The notes under the pieces were generated by a model. That model did no database searches, was not told the DNA's origin, and saw nothing but the letters and a program-made list of their open reading frames with translations. DNA of 64,000 bases from Melastoma dodecandrum. Lineage: Eukaryota; Streptophyta; Magnoliopsida; Myrtales; Melastomataceae. The stretch is from the NCBI GenBank assembly GCA_029817715.1, contig JARUPY010000605.1:2418001-2482000 (forward strand), given 5' to 3'. Position numbers and translations under genes: made by a program. Shown here piece after piece: positions 10,901 through 21,322 of this stretch (its first letter is position 1; every line of letters begins with the position of its first letter).

Positions 10901-13149
10901 TATCTGAGATTCCTGAAGTTTGTAAGGTTATTGAGCAGATAGCCGAGCAAAGGTCTATACCAATAGACGATATCTGGAGGATGATAGAACCATCCCAGAA
11001 GGTACCTGAGAATATTGGGTTTAGTGTTAGGAAGGAAGACATGAGCACATATGTGGCTCTAACTTTCAAATTTCCTGGATACTATGAGTATTCTCTGGAT
11101 ACTTTGATAGACACTGGGTGTAGCATAACTTGTGCTAGACTCAATGCTCTGCCAGATGAGTGGTGGGAACCACTGCAGAAACCCATCCACATGGTTAACG
11201 TCGATGGTATGGCCACAATTGTTGGCCATAAGGCAAGTAACGTGCCTGTCTTTATTGGTGGACCAAAGTTCATCATTAAAGAGATTCTTGCACATCCTTT
11301 ACTAGAGGCCGACATCATTATTGGTAACGCCTTTTTGAAGGGTAAAAAGGAAAACCTTCCTTTTGTGCAGAATGAAAACGATGTTTCCATCGGTGGTGTA
11401 AAGATAAATATTCTACAAGACCCTAGACTATGGTTAAAATTTGGCTTTTATCCGGTAAAACGGACAGAATACTTTGGAGATATCCCATGTGAAAGAGCTT
11501 TCAGAGTGCGAGCTCAACGTGGTGATATACGGTTGGATGAGAACGATTCATGGGAACAAACCCTGTTTTCTCCAACGAATACCAGTAGTTCTAACTGGTA
11601 TGACGACTTGTTTCCCAAACAAGAAGTGTGTATGGCTGTTAAGTTAATGGGAACAAAATGGGATAAGTTCCTAATAAAACTGGCCGATAATTTTAGTGCA
11701 GATCCACTAAAATTATGGACTCGAAATGGCCTAAAGGCTAGATTAGAGTTGAAAGATCCCGGAACCATTATAAGAGCCAGAAATATTACGTATACGGCTG
11801 AGATGGTTGAGGAGTTTGACAAACAAATTCCTGAGTTGCTTGGGAAATGCTTGATTAGGGACAGTTACAGTCCACATTCTAGTCCTGCCTTTATGGTTAT
11901 TAATCATGTCGAGCAGGTGCGAGGTAAAGCACGAATGGTTATAGATTATCGTCAGCTTAACAAAGCTACAAAAGACGATGGCTATAAGATTCCCACTGCG
12001 GGAGATTTAATTGATAGGATAAGTCTGAGCCAACCAAAGGTCTTCTCTAAATTTGACTTGAAAAGTGGATACTGGCAAGTCAAGATGGAGGAAGAGTCGG
12101 TTCCTCTAACTGCCTTCAATGCTCCGCAAGGAATGTTTGAATGGCTGGTAATGTCGTTCGGCCTGAAAAATGCTCCAGGCGTATTTCAGCACAAAATGGA
12201 TAATGCTTTCAAGCAGGTCCGAAAATTTTGTGCGGTCTATATAGACGATGTGCTAATCTACAGTCAGACTGAAGATGAACACATGAGACACCTTGATGAG
12301 GTGACTGATGTCTTCCGGCGAGAAGGCATGATTCTATCAGAGAAAAAGATATAATGGTTTAAGGAATCAGTTAATTTTCTAGGCATGGAGATTGAGCAGG
12401 GAAAAATTAAACTGCAAAATCATATTGCTGAGACAATAATTAATTTTCCTAACAGACTTGAGGATAGAAAGCAAGTCCAAAGATTCTGTGGATGCGCTAA
12501 CTATGCAAGAAAGTTTGTGAAAGATCTTTCCCGAGATCTAAGTAGGATTGCGAAGAAAACCTCTTCTACAAATCCTTGGAAATGGGAAGATGAAGATACT
12601 CAATCCATTAGAAGGATTAAAGCAAAGGTGAAAAATTTGCCACAACTTGCTCTACCTTCTGACAAGGACGAGTTAGTCTTGGAAGTTGATGCTTCTGAAG
12701 AATATTGGGGAGCAGTCCTCAAAATTAGAGGACGAAAACCAGAACCGGTGTGTAAATACTGGTCGGGAAGCTTCAAGGGGTACGAACTAAGATACCCGAT
12801 ACACGAAAAGGAGGTATTGGCCTTAAAAAACGGAATAAAGGCCTTTTACATCTTTTTGGCACCGAAAGAATTTTTAGTGCGCTCTGACTCGACCTATGTA
12901 AAAAGGTTTATGAGTCTGAACCTTAAGGAAGCTAGGCAAACTAGACTCTTAAGGTTGCAGGAACAATTAAGCTATTATAAATATGAGGTCGAATACATTA
13001 AGTCCGACCACAACATAATAGCCGACTCTCTCTCTAGAGAACTTGCAAACACCTCTCTTTCTAAAAACTCTGCAGATGGATCCTGCTGCAAAGAGAAAGA
13101 TATGCTGGGGATGCAAGAAGGAGGGACACTCTCGAAAGGTATGTCCTAA
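7933..13149 (+). pseudogene. Pararetroviral polyprotein ORF1: CP, zinc knuckle, MP, protease, RT, RNase H
   Basis: One frame carries, in order: a coat-protein-like N-terminus (to about 9070); a Lys/Arg-rich linker; a CX2CX4HX4C zinc knuckle (about 9457-9500) followed by an acidic stretch; a 30K-superfamily movement domain (about 9990-10330, beginning YNYIHIGLIQIGL); an aspartic protease with DTG (about 11100-11120); a reverse transcriptase with YIDD (about 12237); and an RNase H with the expected acidic residues (for example LEVDAS and SDSTY). TAG at 9070-9072 and TAA at 12352-12354 interrupt the frame, the second inside the RT connection region. As it stands no complete polymerase can be made. 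The start at 7933 is the first ATG of the open frame. Its 3' end overlaps the next ORF. Confidence 0.85.
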
Positions 13150-15175
13150 CAAGGGAGAAAGTGAGCATAGTGATGCTGGTTCCGCTTCAGGAACGAAGGC
13201 GGCAGTGCTCTGCTGGCAGTGCAAGCAACTAGGACATCGTTCTTACGAATGTCCCAAGAAGCTGAAAACTGCGGATTCCCAGAAGGGGAAGGCTGAACTT
13301 AAAGAGAAAGCAAAAGCTGACTCCGAGAGTAAGGCGAAACCAGATCTCCAGAAGGAGATGGCTAATCCCAAGGAGGCTGAAGCCAGATCTAAGGGAAATG
13401 CGAAAGAATCCCAGAAGGGGATGGCTGGATCTAAGGGAAAGGAAATAATCAATCCTAAGGAGAAAGCGAGAGTTTCCCAGGAGGGGAAGACAGATCTGAA
13501 GGAGAAGGGTAACACCAACACTGAAAGAGATGTGAAGAAAGATCTTCAGAAGAAGATGACAAATCCGAAGGAGGAAAGCTGCTGAAGAGATGTGAAAATG
13601 GCAGATCTGAAAGACAAGGCAAAAGCCGAGTCAGAGGAGAAAGCCAGGAAGAAGAGGAAAGCCAAGAGGCTTAGGTCTTCTGGTCCCAAAGGGGATGATT
13701 CTGCAAAGGATGGTCCTAAGAAGGACGGAAAGGTTGAAGAACCTTGGTGGTCTCCGTTGACCATGGAGCAGTTTAATTACTGCCAAAACTACTTAGCCAA
13801 AGAGCAGAAAATGTCCATTAATCAAGCTGTGAAATCCTACAAAGCTTTGTTACAAAGCAAGGAAGAACAGAAGGAGGAAATGGAAACACAGTATGCTGAG
13901 GAGGAGGCTAAGTTTAAGGCCATAATTGGCGAGCCAAATCAAGTGGTAGACCCTGAACCAAGGGGAGAGCCAGAGGAAGCGGCTGAAATGGAGTGTGAGC
14001 AATACTTCGACTTTGGAAGTGCTTACGCAGCATTGGAAGGTAATCTTGAAAAGAAAGAAATCCTTGAGGAAGCAATTCCTGTAGGAGACTCAGTTAAAGA
14101 GTCTGGTGAAACTTCTCACGGTGACAAAGGTCGCGATGGCAAGAGCCATGTTGGGAAAACCCAAGAGGATCTGGGAGGATCCTGGTTTTTTGATGAAGAC
14201 TCATTTAAGGACGAATCCCTAAGTTGGGATGCGGCTGTGGTCTGTGGAGGACTCATGGGTGGCATCAAACATGATGACAAGCGCCAGATTGAGTTTTTTA
14301 CAAGAAAGACCGCTGTGTACATCAAAGATCTGGAGTATAAGCTATCGATTATGGCTTCAGGTGAGGAGGAGCTGTCTCGAGTTGAAAAGGATAGACAGCA
14401 GATATTCTCCGCAACGATGTCTATAATACCGGGGGAAATCAGAGATTATGACGTCCCAAAGGTAGTAGTGGACATGAGTGAATCCTCGCTTGAGGAAAAC
14501 ACTGTACTTCAGCCGTATCTACACTGGATATCGGGGAAGTGGACGTCTCTGAGAATTCACTCAGATATGGTGGGAGTAGCAGCACCTTACGTCTATGCTG
14601 GGTTTGTAGACATACTGGAAATCGACAGATCCGAACCAGAATGTATGGAACCCCTGCCTACGTTGGTAAGGTTTGTACTCGGATGCCTAGGCTACGGACC
14701 AAAGTATGCCACGGCATTGATTACTAGCACAATAATGGAGGAGGAAGACCATCCGCAGTATGGGAAAGTGATACTTCAAAATCTGCAAGTATGGGATATC
14801 CATCCATGTGAGAGTAGGCGTCTGGTGGAACCTCAACGACAGGACCTCGATCAGAGAGGTTTTTGGTGGAAATACTACAAGGAAAAAACTGTCCGAAAGG
14901 CCATAAAAGTTGAGTTCCTTAAAGATGTGTTGGAGCATGTGTTAGCCCGCAAGGACGAATACTACGTGCTCTGTGATGGTATGATCACCGTCACGATTCT
15001 TCGGTCAAATCTGAGCCTCATCGATGAACAAGCAGGAGACCGAGGATGGCAGAGAATGCTCGACCTTCTGGATAGCTTCTGGAGGCGAGAGAACTCTGAG
15101 CTGCACCTCCGAACCGACACCTTCGAGGTTTGGAGCAAGATTGCTGATTTTACAGACAAGACTTTAAATCAGTAG
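13076..15175 (+). pseudogene. Pararetroviral ORF2: twin zinc knuckles, Lys/Glu-rich repeats, unknown C-terminal domain
   Basis: The ORF starts at ATG 13076, inside the end of ORF1 and in a different frame. It opens with two CX2CX4HX4C knuckles (CWGCKKEGHSRKVC and CWQCKQLGHRSYEC). A long Lys/Glu/Ala-rich segment of degenerate repeats follows (variants of NPKE and SQKG). A TGA at 13583-13585 interrupts the frame, which continues from 13592 to 15175. The distal 500 residues are globular-looking (for example WWSPLTMEQFNY) and I recognise no named domain. Knuckle plus basic tail suggests nucleic-acid binding. Position suggests a virus-specific accessory or translation/inclusion-body protein, which is inference only. 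Confidence 0.65.
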
Positions 15176-15679
15176 ATCGAGCATGATGAGAGAGCCCAAC
15201 AAATTCTTAATGCGGTCCAAGACCCACCGGGACTCTCAGAGAAAGAAGGAGTTGGCGAAACTTCAAACGCCAACAACAAGGAAGGAGTCTCCCAAGATAG
15301 CGCTCCAATGCAGACGGGAGAAGATGACTGTAAAAAGTTAGACTAGGACATTTTTGTCGGTCATTAGGACCCCGCTAACTTTTGAAATAGTTAGATTCTT
15401 TTTACTTTTGAGCGGGCAAACAGTGCATAGGCACCAGCTCCTTTGTGTATATATTCACAAGCCCTCTACCTCATTAGGGGGGGCGAATCGAATAGAGAAA
15501 TTCTCTCTCAAAAACTCTGAGTAAGAAATCTCTGAATCGCTCTCCGAATACCTTAAGGAACCAAGAGTAAGGTGGTTAGGATTAATCAACATTGGTTAAG
15601 ACTAACGGAAGGTCAGATCGAAAGATCAAGAACCTTGCAGGGAGTATAGCCTTAGGCTGAAACCTTGGATGAGGAGTGT

Positions 15680-15688
15680 CTATATAAG
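15680..15688 (+). promoter_or_regulatory. Probable TATA box of the pararetroviral pregenomic promoter
   Basis: TATATAAG lies downstream of ORF2 and upstream of the leader, where Caulimoviridae carry the pregenomic (35S-like) promoter. A second TATATATT-like site is near 15446. No transcription start can be proven from sequence alone. Confidence 0.5.
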
Positions 15689-15941
15689 ACCCTCAGTGTA
15701 AGGGCATTGGAACGACACAGAAGAGCCTCTCCAGTTTGCGGATGCGTTCGCTGAATTCTCTAGCTTGAGAATTGTGCTACTCTTGGATCTCTATTGTTGC
15801 GGAAGCTTGGTGAACCCTCTGAGCAACCCACTGAGTTAAGGTATGATAAACTTTCCGCTGTGTAGTTTATGATAATCTTCATAATCTAATAAGATTGTGA
15901 AGGTGGTGCAAAAGCACGACAGTTGCGAAAGCAAGAGTCTT

Positions 15942-16250
15942 ATGACTGATTGTCCAAACCCCGAGCTCCTACATTTGGATCACGGTGTGGGCAAGGATTC
16001 TGCTACTGGACTTCTCAACACGGTAGTAGATCGATTGGCAGGCATCTCAGCGCAAATACAGCAGCTAATTGAGGTTGTGGATAGCTACTCTAAGAAATTA
16101 GAAGAGCTGACTCTCTTGCAGAGTGAATTTGAGGAATATTTCCTTGAAGGTAAATCCAATCTTGGGTTTGCGGCAAGTTCGAGATACTCTAACGAGTATT
16201 CGAGGTTGGCAGAACGCCGGCGACAGAGACAACTGAGAAAATCTTCTTAA
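15942..16250 (+). CDS. Small coiled-coil ORF in the pararetroviral leader
   Basis: This frame of about 102 codons starts at ATG 15942, in the leader between the probable promoter and the primer-binding site. The middle (around VVDRLAGISAQIQQLIEVVD) has heptad-like hydrophobic spacing, and the end is strongly basic (RRRQRQLRKSS). Coiled-coil plus basic tail recalls the virion-associated protein of caulimoviruses, but no sequence signature proves it. The frame is open although the rest of the insert carries stops. Confidence 0.45.
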   Translation: MTDCPNPELLHLDHGVGKDSATGLLNTVVDRLAGISAQIQQLIEVVDSYSKKLEELTLLQSEFEEYFLEGKSNLGFAASSRYSNEYSRLAERRRQRQLRKSS

Positions 16251-16273
16251 GTCCGATTCCTGTAAGGATTTAC

Positions 16274-16286
16274 TGATATCAGAGCC
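16274..16286 (+). promoter_or_regulatory. Pararetroviral minus-strand primer-binding site (Met-tRNA type)
   Basis: TGATATCAGAGCC differs at one position from TGGTATCAGAGCC, the complement of the 3' end of plant initiator Met-tRNA used by Caulimoviridae. It lies 24 bp after the small leader ORF. Confidence 0.7.
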
Positions 16287-16450
16287 GCTTAAGAAGAATT
16301 AATTTTCGTATTGTCTGGAAAAGTTAACCTAGAGACTGAGATAAGTAGGATAAACTTGAAACAAGTCAAAAGTACAGGCTACCTAGAGATACAATTTAAA
16401 CTTCAGACTAGATCGGAAAAAACTAGTAAAGTTGAGGGTATATTTGATAA

Positions 16451-17497
16451 TTAAGCCAATTAAAAAAAAATTGATGGAGGATTAAGGTTTTATTTAACTT
16501 TCATATTATAATAAAAAAAGATAACACGAATTGAATTTCGACATAGTTCTTGGGAATGTTTATATAGTAAAAGTAGATGGAATTTCCAATAATTCCCTGG
16601 AGGTTTGATCGGAATTGAATTCATAATTGATTTATGCAGTAAGCAACATCGAACTGTCCTAAAACTAATTGGCGGAACACCACCCCCCTCCCCCCCCGCC
16701 CCCCCGCGCCTCCAGTCGACGCTCAGCTCCACCATCTCGCTGCCCTCTTCCTCCTCTGCCTCTCCTTTGTATCTATTTGATCGGCCTGTTCGTCTTTGAT
16801 GTCTTAGTCCCAATCTACTTGAATATTGGGGCATTCGAGGTAGGAATGATTACAAAGACTGCCCTTTTTTTTCGCCCCCAAAGTGGTCGGGATTATGAGG
16901 GTTGGTAAAGTGGGTAGGTGGGATTTTAGGATGAATTGTTGAATTGGGTTTTTGGTTTTGAAGGGTGGGTGGATTTGTTGAGGCTGGGGGGGGTAGGTTC
17001 GTGTCTTCTCCGGGGTGTCTGCTGATGTCTCTTACTTGTGACTAGGTTTACTTGGCATGCGGTTGTTTGTTTTCGGGGACATCGTGCTTTCGTCTGGTTC
17101 GAGTCGTGAGCAAGTGACTGTTGGGATGCTTTTTGTTATCTGTTCGTGATGCTTACCTGGCATGGCTGCTCGATTCCCTCGTTGCAGCCCAAATCGGGGT
17201 GGGCAGCGAGTCACCCGGTGCCTTCCGGATATGTTCGTTTGGATCGAGTAAATAACTCCATGTTCCCATGCATAGGATCAGATTCCAAAGCCAAGGGCTT
17301 GGTGAAACCTTTCTCCCGCAAAGCAGTTTTATGATCTTCCTTGGATTTTGTTGGTAGTAGGTCGCTTTCTGGATGCTTGTTGTAGCTAAAGCGATTATTC
17401 CCGTGATATGAGAAATTCACCACCCATTATTGTTGCAGAACCTGCTGCACGATTCATGATATGACCTTCATGTGCTAATCTGCTATCGAATTTCAAG
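16451..17497 (+). promoter_or_regulatory. Upstream and 5' untranslated region of FMN/FHY
   Basis: This stretch runs from the viral junction to the FHY start codon. A C-rich run at about 16680-16710 followed by CT-rich sequence is typical of a plant 5' leader. The rest is T/G-rich, with intron-like composition. No confident ORF is present, and the transcription start and any 5' UTR intron cannot be fixed from sequence alone. Confidence 0.45.
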
Positions 17498-20238
17498 ATG
17501 TCGATGCCACAACTGGTGAAAAGATTAGTTTCCGGAGTTATCCTCGACTTAGACGGCACTCTTTTAAACACAGGTGTGGAAGCCTTCTCTTTTGAAAGAT
17601 TCACATGTGAATGGTGCTTTTCTCTCTTGCGCTTCCCTGAGTGTGTTTCCTTGAGTTTCATCGGGCTGTTTGTGCAAGAACAATTCCTTTCTGCCTCACT
17701 AGTTTGTTTATCTTAATCCAATTCTTTTTTTTTTTTTAACTGGCAGACACGATTGTTGGCGAGGTCTTAAAAGTATACTTGGCTAAGTATGACAAGCATT
17801 GGGATAGTAGAGAAACTCCCAAGGTAGCTGGGAAAACGCCCGTCGAAGCTGCAGCTGCTGTAGTCGAAGACTGTGGACTATCATGCTCTACGGAAGAACT
17901 GATCTCTGAAATTACCCCCATGTTTGGTGATCAGTAATGAAAACTGTGTACTTTATCCTCCTTCTAGGCTCATTATCTTAGAACAATAATTTGGGAAAAA
18001 CACCTGATTCTCTCCATTTCGTTTCATAGATTTTTTTGCAAACATAAGATTGGATTTTTCTTGAGGCCTTACTGCCATGTTTCCATGTGGACTTTTGTCA
18101 GGCCATGCATATTATTGGTGAGAGATAGATTAGCACTACTCTGCATAGAGTTAGCACAGGAGCTATATTTCTTTGGAATTAATTTATTGCATACCTCTTT
18201 AAGTCTATTTGCTGTTGCATAGTATAACTTCCAGAGCCTAATCATTCCTCTTTTCTTTTGGCAGATGGTCGAAAATCAAGGCACTTCCAGGTGCAAACCG
18301 GCTTATTAAGCATCTTAGAGGAAATGGCGTACCCATAGCCTTGGCATCGAATTCTCCTCGGGAAAGCGTTGAATTGAAAATATCTTTTCATGAAGGTAAG
18401 CTTGTAATTCCCTCAAACTGTAATGGTATTTACAAATATATTATTGAACTGAAGTAATAAACAAGTATGCATTTTGTAGGATGGAAGGAGTCGTTCACTG
18501 TCATCATTGGGGGAGATGAAGTTAGGGATGGAAAGCCATGTCCCGAGATGTAGGGCAATTTGGGAGGAACTTTACATGGCATCAGTCTTTTATTGGTGAG
18601 ATTTCTTATGGAAATTCCATTGTGAAATATAGATTCCTTGCAGCAGCCAAGGGGCTCGAGTTGGAACCGTCGAAGACTATGGTGATAGAAGATTCCCTGT
18701 GAGTGATCTAGCTTTTACCTGTTGTGAGTTAGAATAAGTCCGGTGTTGTTTGTTGCGTTAGATTACTTCGATTTTCCTGGTATTTGGGAGTTGCCATGTT
18801 TGTCGCGGTTTGTTCAATGTTGAATTGCTGCCGATTTGGTCTTCTACATCATTGCTGACTCATCTAAAATGCTCTCGAAGTGCTTATAATGCTAAAATAT
18901 CAAGTCGGATAATTGATTCGTAATGGCCTTGATAAGCATGAAGCTTCAGCAATTTATGTTTACTGAAAAGCATGTAGCTTCTCCTCTTTTAGGCCGACAT
19001 TCTGCAATTTTTCATCTTTATCCCCCATGCCCTGCGAGCTGCTGCAGTGAAAACAAAGCACTTTTTTCCTTGTTTATCGCTCTGCTAAGCTAGTCAAAAT
19101 AGTAAGTTGTCTATATGTCCCATTTGTAAAGTGAACACTGCTGAATGCTTTGGTTTATTAAAACAGAATGATGTAAGTTGGATTAACAGAGCAGCATGAA
19201 ATTTCTGGTCATTTGCAGTTAATAACTATCATTCTCTTGTAATTTGTTGTCGGTTTGTACGATGTTAGGCCAGGAGTTATGGCAGGAAAAGCTGCTGGTA
19301 TGGAGGTGGTTGCCGTGCCATCCCTTCCCAAGCAGAACCATCTTTATACCTCTGCAGACGTGGTTATCAACTCTTTGCTCGATCTAAGGCCCGAAATATG
19401 GGGTTTGCCTCCATTCCAAGATTGTAAGTCCCTAGACCTTTGCTAGGATGTCATTTTTTCTGCATAATCCAAAACTTTCATGAAAATATGATTCCGCTGG
19501 ACAACTGGTTTCTCCTTTGACAGGGGTGGAGGATACTTTACCTATAGAACCTTGGCATATTGGCGGTCCTGTCATCAAAGGATTTGGTCGTGGCTCAAAG
19601 GTTCTGGGAATTCCTACTGGTATGAGATATTCAAGGGACTGAATCTATATCTATTGTGTAGAAATGCGTATTAGGCTTTGTTTCGTGTTCTTTTGGGCTA
19701 TTTTGACATCCTAGCCTTCTGCTGTCAGCCAATCTGTCCACCGACGGGTACTCTGAGTTGCTCTCTGAATATCCATCGGGTGTGTTCTTCGGTTGGGCTG
19801 CATTATCCTCAAGAGGTGTCTATAAGATGGTCATGAGCATCGGTTGGAACCCATACTTCAACAACAAGGAGAAGACTATTGTGAGTCCGACGGTCTCACA
19901 CTTTCATTTCCTCACGAAAATCAATCTGCTGCTGTTTCATGAGCTATTATTCTTCTAACAGGAGCCGTGGTTGCTGCATGAATTCGAGGAGGACTTCTAT
20001 GGGGAGGAGCTCCGCCTCGTGATCGTCGGCTACATACGACCCGAGGTGCGTAGATTGACTCATCACCACTTAGTCAAGTCACTGTGTCGTCAGTAAGCTG
20101 TTTTTCCCCTCTCAGGCTAACTTCCCATCGCTCGAGGCACTTGTGGAAAAGATCCATGACGATCGAAGGGTGGCGGAGAAAGCCCTCGACCTGCCGATGT
20201 ACTCCAAACACAGGGACCATCCATTCCTCAGGATCTGA
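17498..20238 (+). CDS. FHY: Bifunctional FMN hydrolase / riboflavin kinase (FMN/FHY)
   Basis: Ten coding exons in consistent phase give about 379 residues: 17498-17573, 17747-17933, 18265-18395, 18480-18549, 18633-18698, 19269-19423, 19524-19619, 19729-19880, 19962-20045, 20116-20238. The N-terminal half is a HAD-type phosphatase (DLDGT near residue 18; LASNSPRES; VIEDSLPGV). The C-terminal half is a riboflavin kinase (GGPVIKGFGRGSKVLGIPTAN, then GWNPYF). The kinase makes FMN from riboflavin and ATP, and the phosphatase returns FMN to riboflavin, so one protein sets FMN level. An apparent stop in exon 4 disappears once the GT donor at 18550 is used. Two broken fragments of a duplicate lie upstream. 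Confidence 0.93.
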
Positions 20239-21025
20239 AAGGGTATCTATCATTTTTATAATAAAATTTCCTTAAACCAAGTGGTCTGGCTTGGGAAATT
20301 TGCAGGAGATGGTTGGCTCAATGGAATCGTGTTGATGGTAATACTGCAACAGGGAATCCAGTGTAAGAAACTGTCAAACTGGGTTTGTACCCAATAACAC
20401 TGTCGTATTGCATGAAGCATCTCAATTGTTAGAGCACTAACCATGGTCATCCATCATTTGTCTGTCCACCATCCCCCCACATCATCATTAACAACTTGGG
20501 CTTTCTTTTTCCCACTTAGTTTTGCTCCCCAAATGCTTTATTTAGCTTTATCTATCTACTTGCTAAAGTGGTAAAGAAAGCTAAAGCTAATTTATTATAT
20601 AACAAAAAAAGGTTCATGAGAATAGAACATGATGATGGGTGATTTTGATGCCCACTTCCCTCCCAAAAGTTTTATTCTTAGGCTTAAATTCTTACATGAT
20701 GAAATAAGATGGACATGAGACTCGTTTCTTGCTGTGTTATGTGGAATAGTATTATGACGACTTCATACCCATGCAATTCAAGCATTATTCCCCCAACAAT
20801 TTCGAACTACACAAACACCCAGAAAGAACTTCATCGCTTGGATAGTTAGTAACTTCACAATTTACACCCAGATTTTTATCTTTTCCCCTGCTTTATTGAG
20901 TAAAGTAAATCCCCTTCGCTTCACTTGTTGTCCTCCCTTTTCTGGTCCTGTTCTCTTTTCGAATTTTACCCCTCGTTCTGGAAATTTTCGGTGCGCCTGT
21001 GATTGCTGTCGGCCGACGTGTTCCA
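20239..21025. other. FHY 3' flank and intergenic DNA
   Basis: The first few hundred bases are probably FHY 3' untranslated sequence. The rest is AT-rich spacer in which I see no gene. Confidence 0.4.
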
Positions 21026-21322
21026 TCACACGAGCTTCTTGCACACGGAGAACTGCGGGTCCCACATTGCTGGCAGGAGGAACTTCCTCCCGTTCGCCCC
21101 ATTGGCGTTGTAGCTCCCTCTGGTTGTGGTGTCTGCCAGCACCCTGCCAGGGTACCCTGGATATGTCCCTGACCCGAACTCCCCTGCACACGCGGTCACG
21201 GCCTCGAGCGGGGCCTCCGCGGACCCCTGGAAGTATCCGTTGCCGAATGGATTAGTAGCCGTCCCCGCCAGGAGGGTAGCGATGTTGATGATCATCCCAT
21301 CAACCCCGACGTCCCCATTCGG
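21026..21322 (-). pseudogene. EXORDIUM/PHI-1-like gene, C-terminal fragment
   Basis: The minus-strand frame reads about 99 codons matching the conserved end of EXORDIUM family proteins: [42 protein letters not shown] and a final CKKLV before the stop. EXO proteins are apoplastic, about 300 residues, linked to brassinosteroid and carbon-dependent growth, and usually encoded by one exon. Upstream of 21322 (minus-strand sense) the similarity stops abruptly and no N-terminal part or signal peptide follows. It is therefore a truncated copy. The fragment is uninterrupted, so truncation may be recent. Confidence 0.8.

Larger units (their letters stand above)
7800..16450 (+). mobile_element. Endogenous caulimovirid (plant pararetrovirus), near full-length
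   Basis: About 8.6 kb with no LTRs and no integrase. Order: coat-protein-like region, CCHC zinc knuckle, 30K-type movement protein, aspartic protease, reverse transcriptase, RNase H, a second ORF with two zinc knuckles, a promoter/leader, a small coiled-coil ORF, and a primer-binding site for initiator Met-tRNA at 16274-16286. This fits one permuted genome of a circular Caulimoviridae-type virus captured in plant DNA. Both junctions are approximate. The coding regions have only three in-frame stops (9070, 12352, 13583) and no frameshift that I could detect. The CP-before-MP order resembles Cavemovirus/Solendovirus more than Badnavirus, but genus cannot be set by eye. Confidence 0.85.

Noticed and set aside
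16669..16908. Pro/Ser-rich 79-codon ORF
   Set aside because: It is generated by a C-rich and CT-rich FHY leader.
18541..18555. Apparent in-frame stop in FHY exon 4
   Set aside because: The GT donor at 18550 removes it; the joined exons keep the conserved frame.
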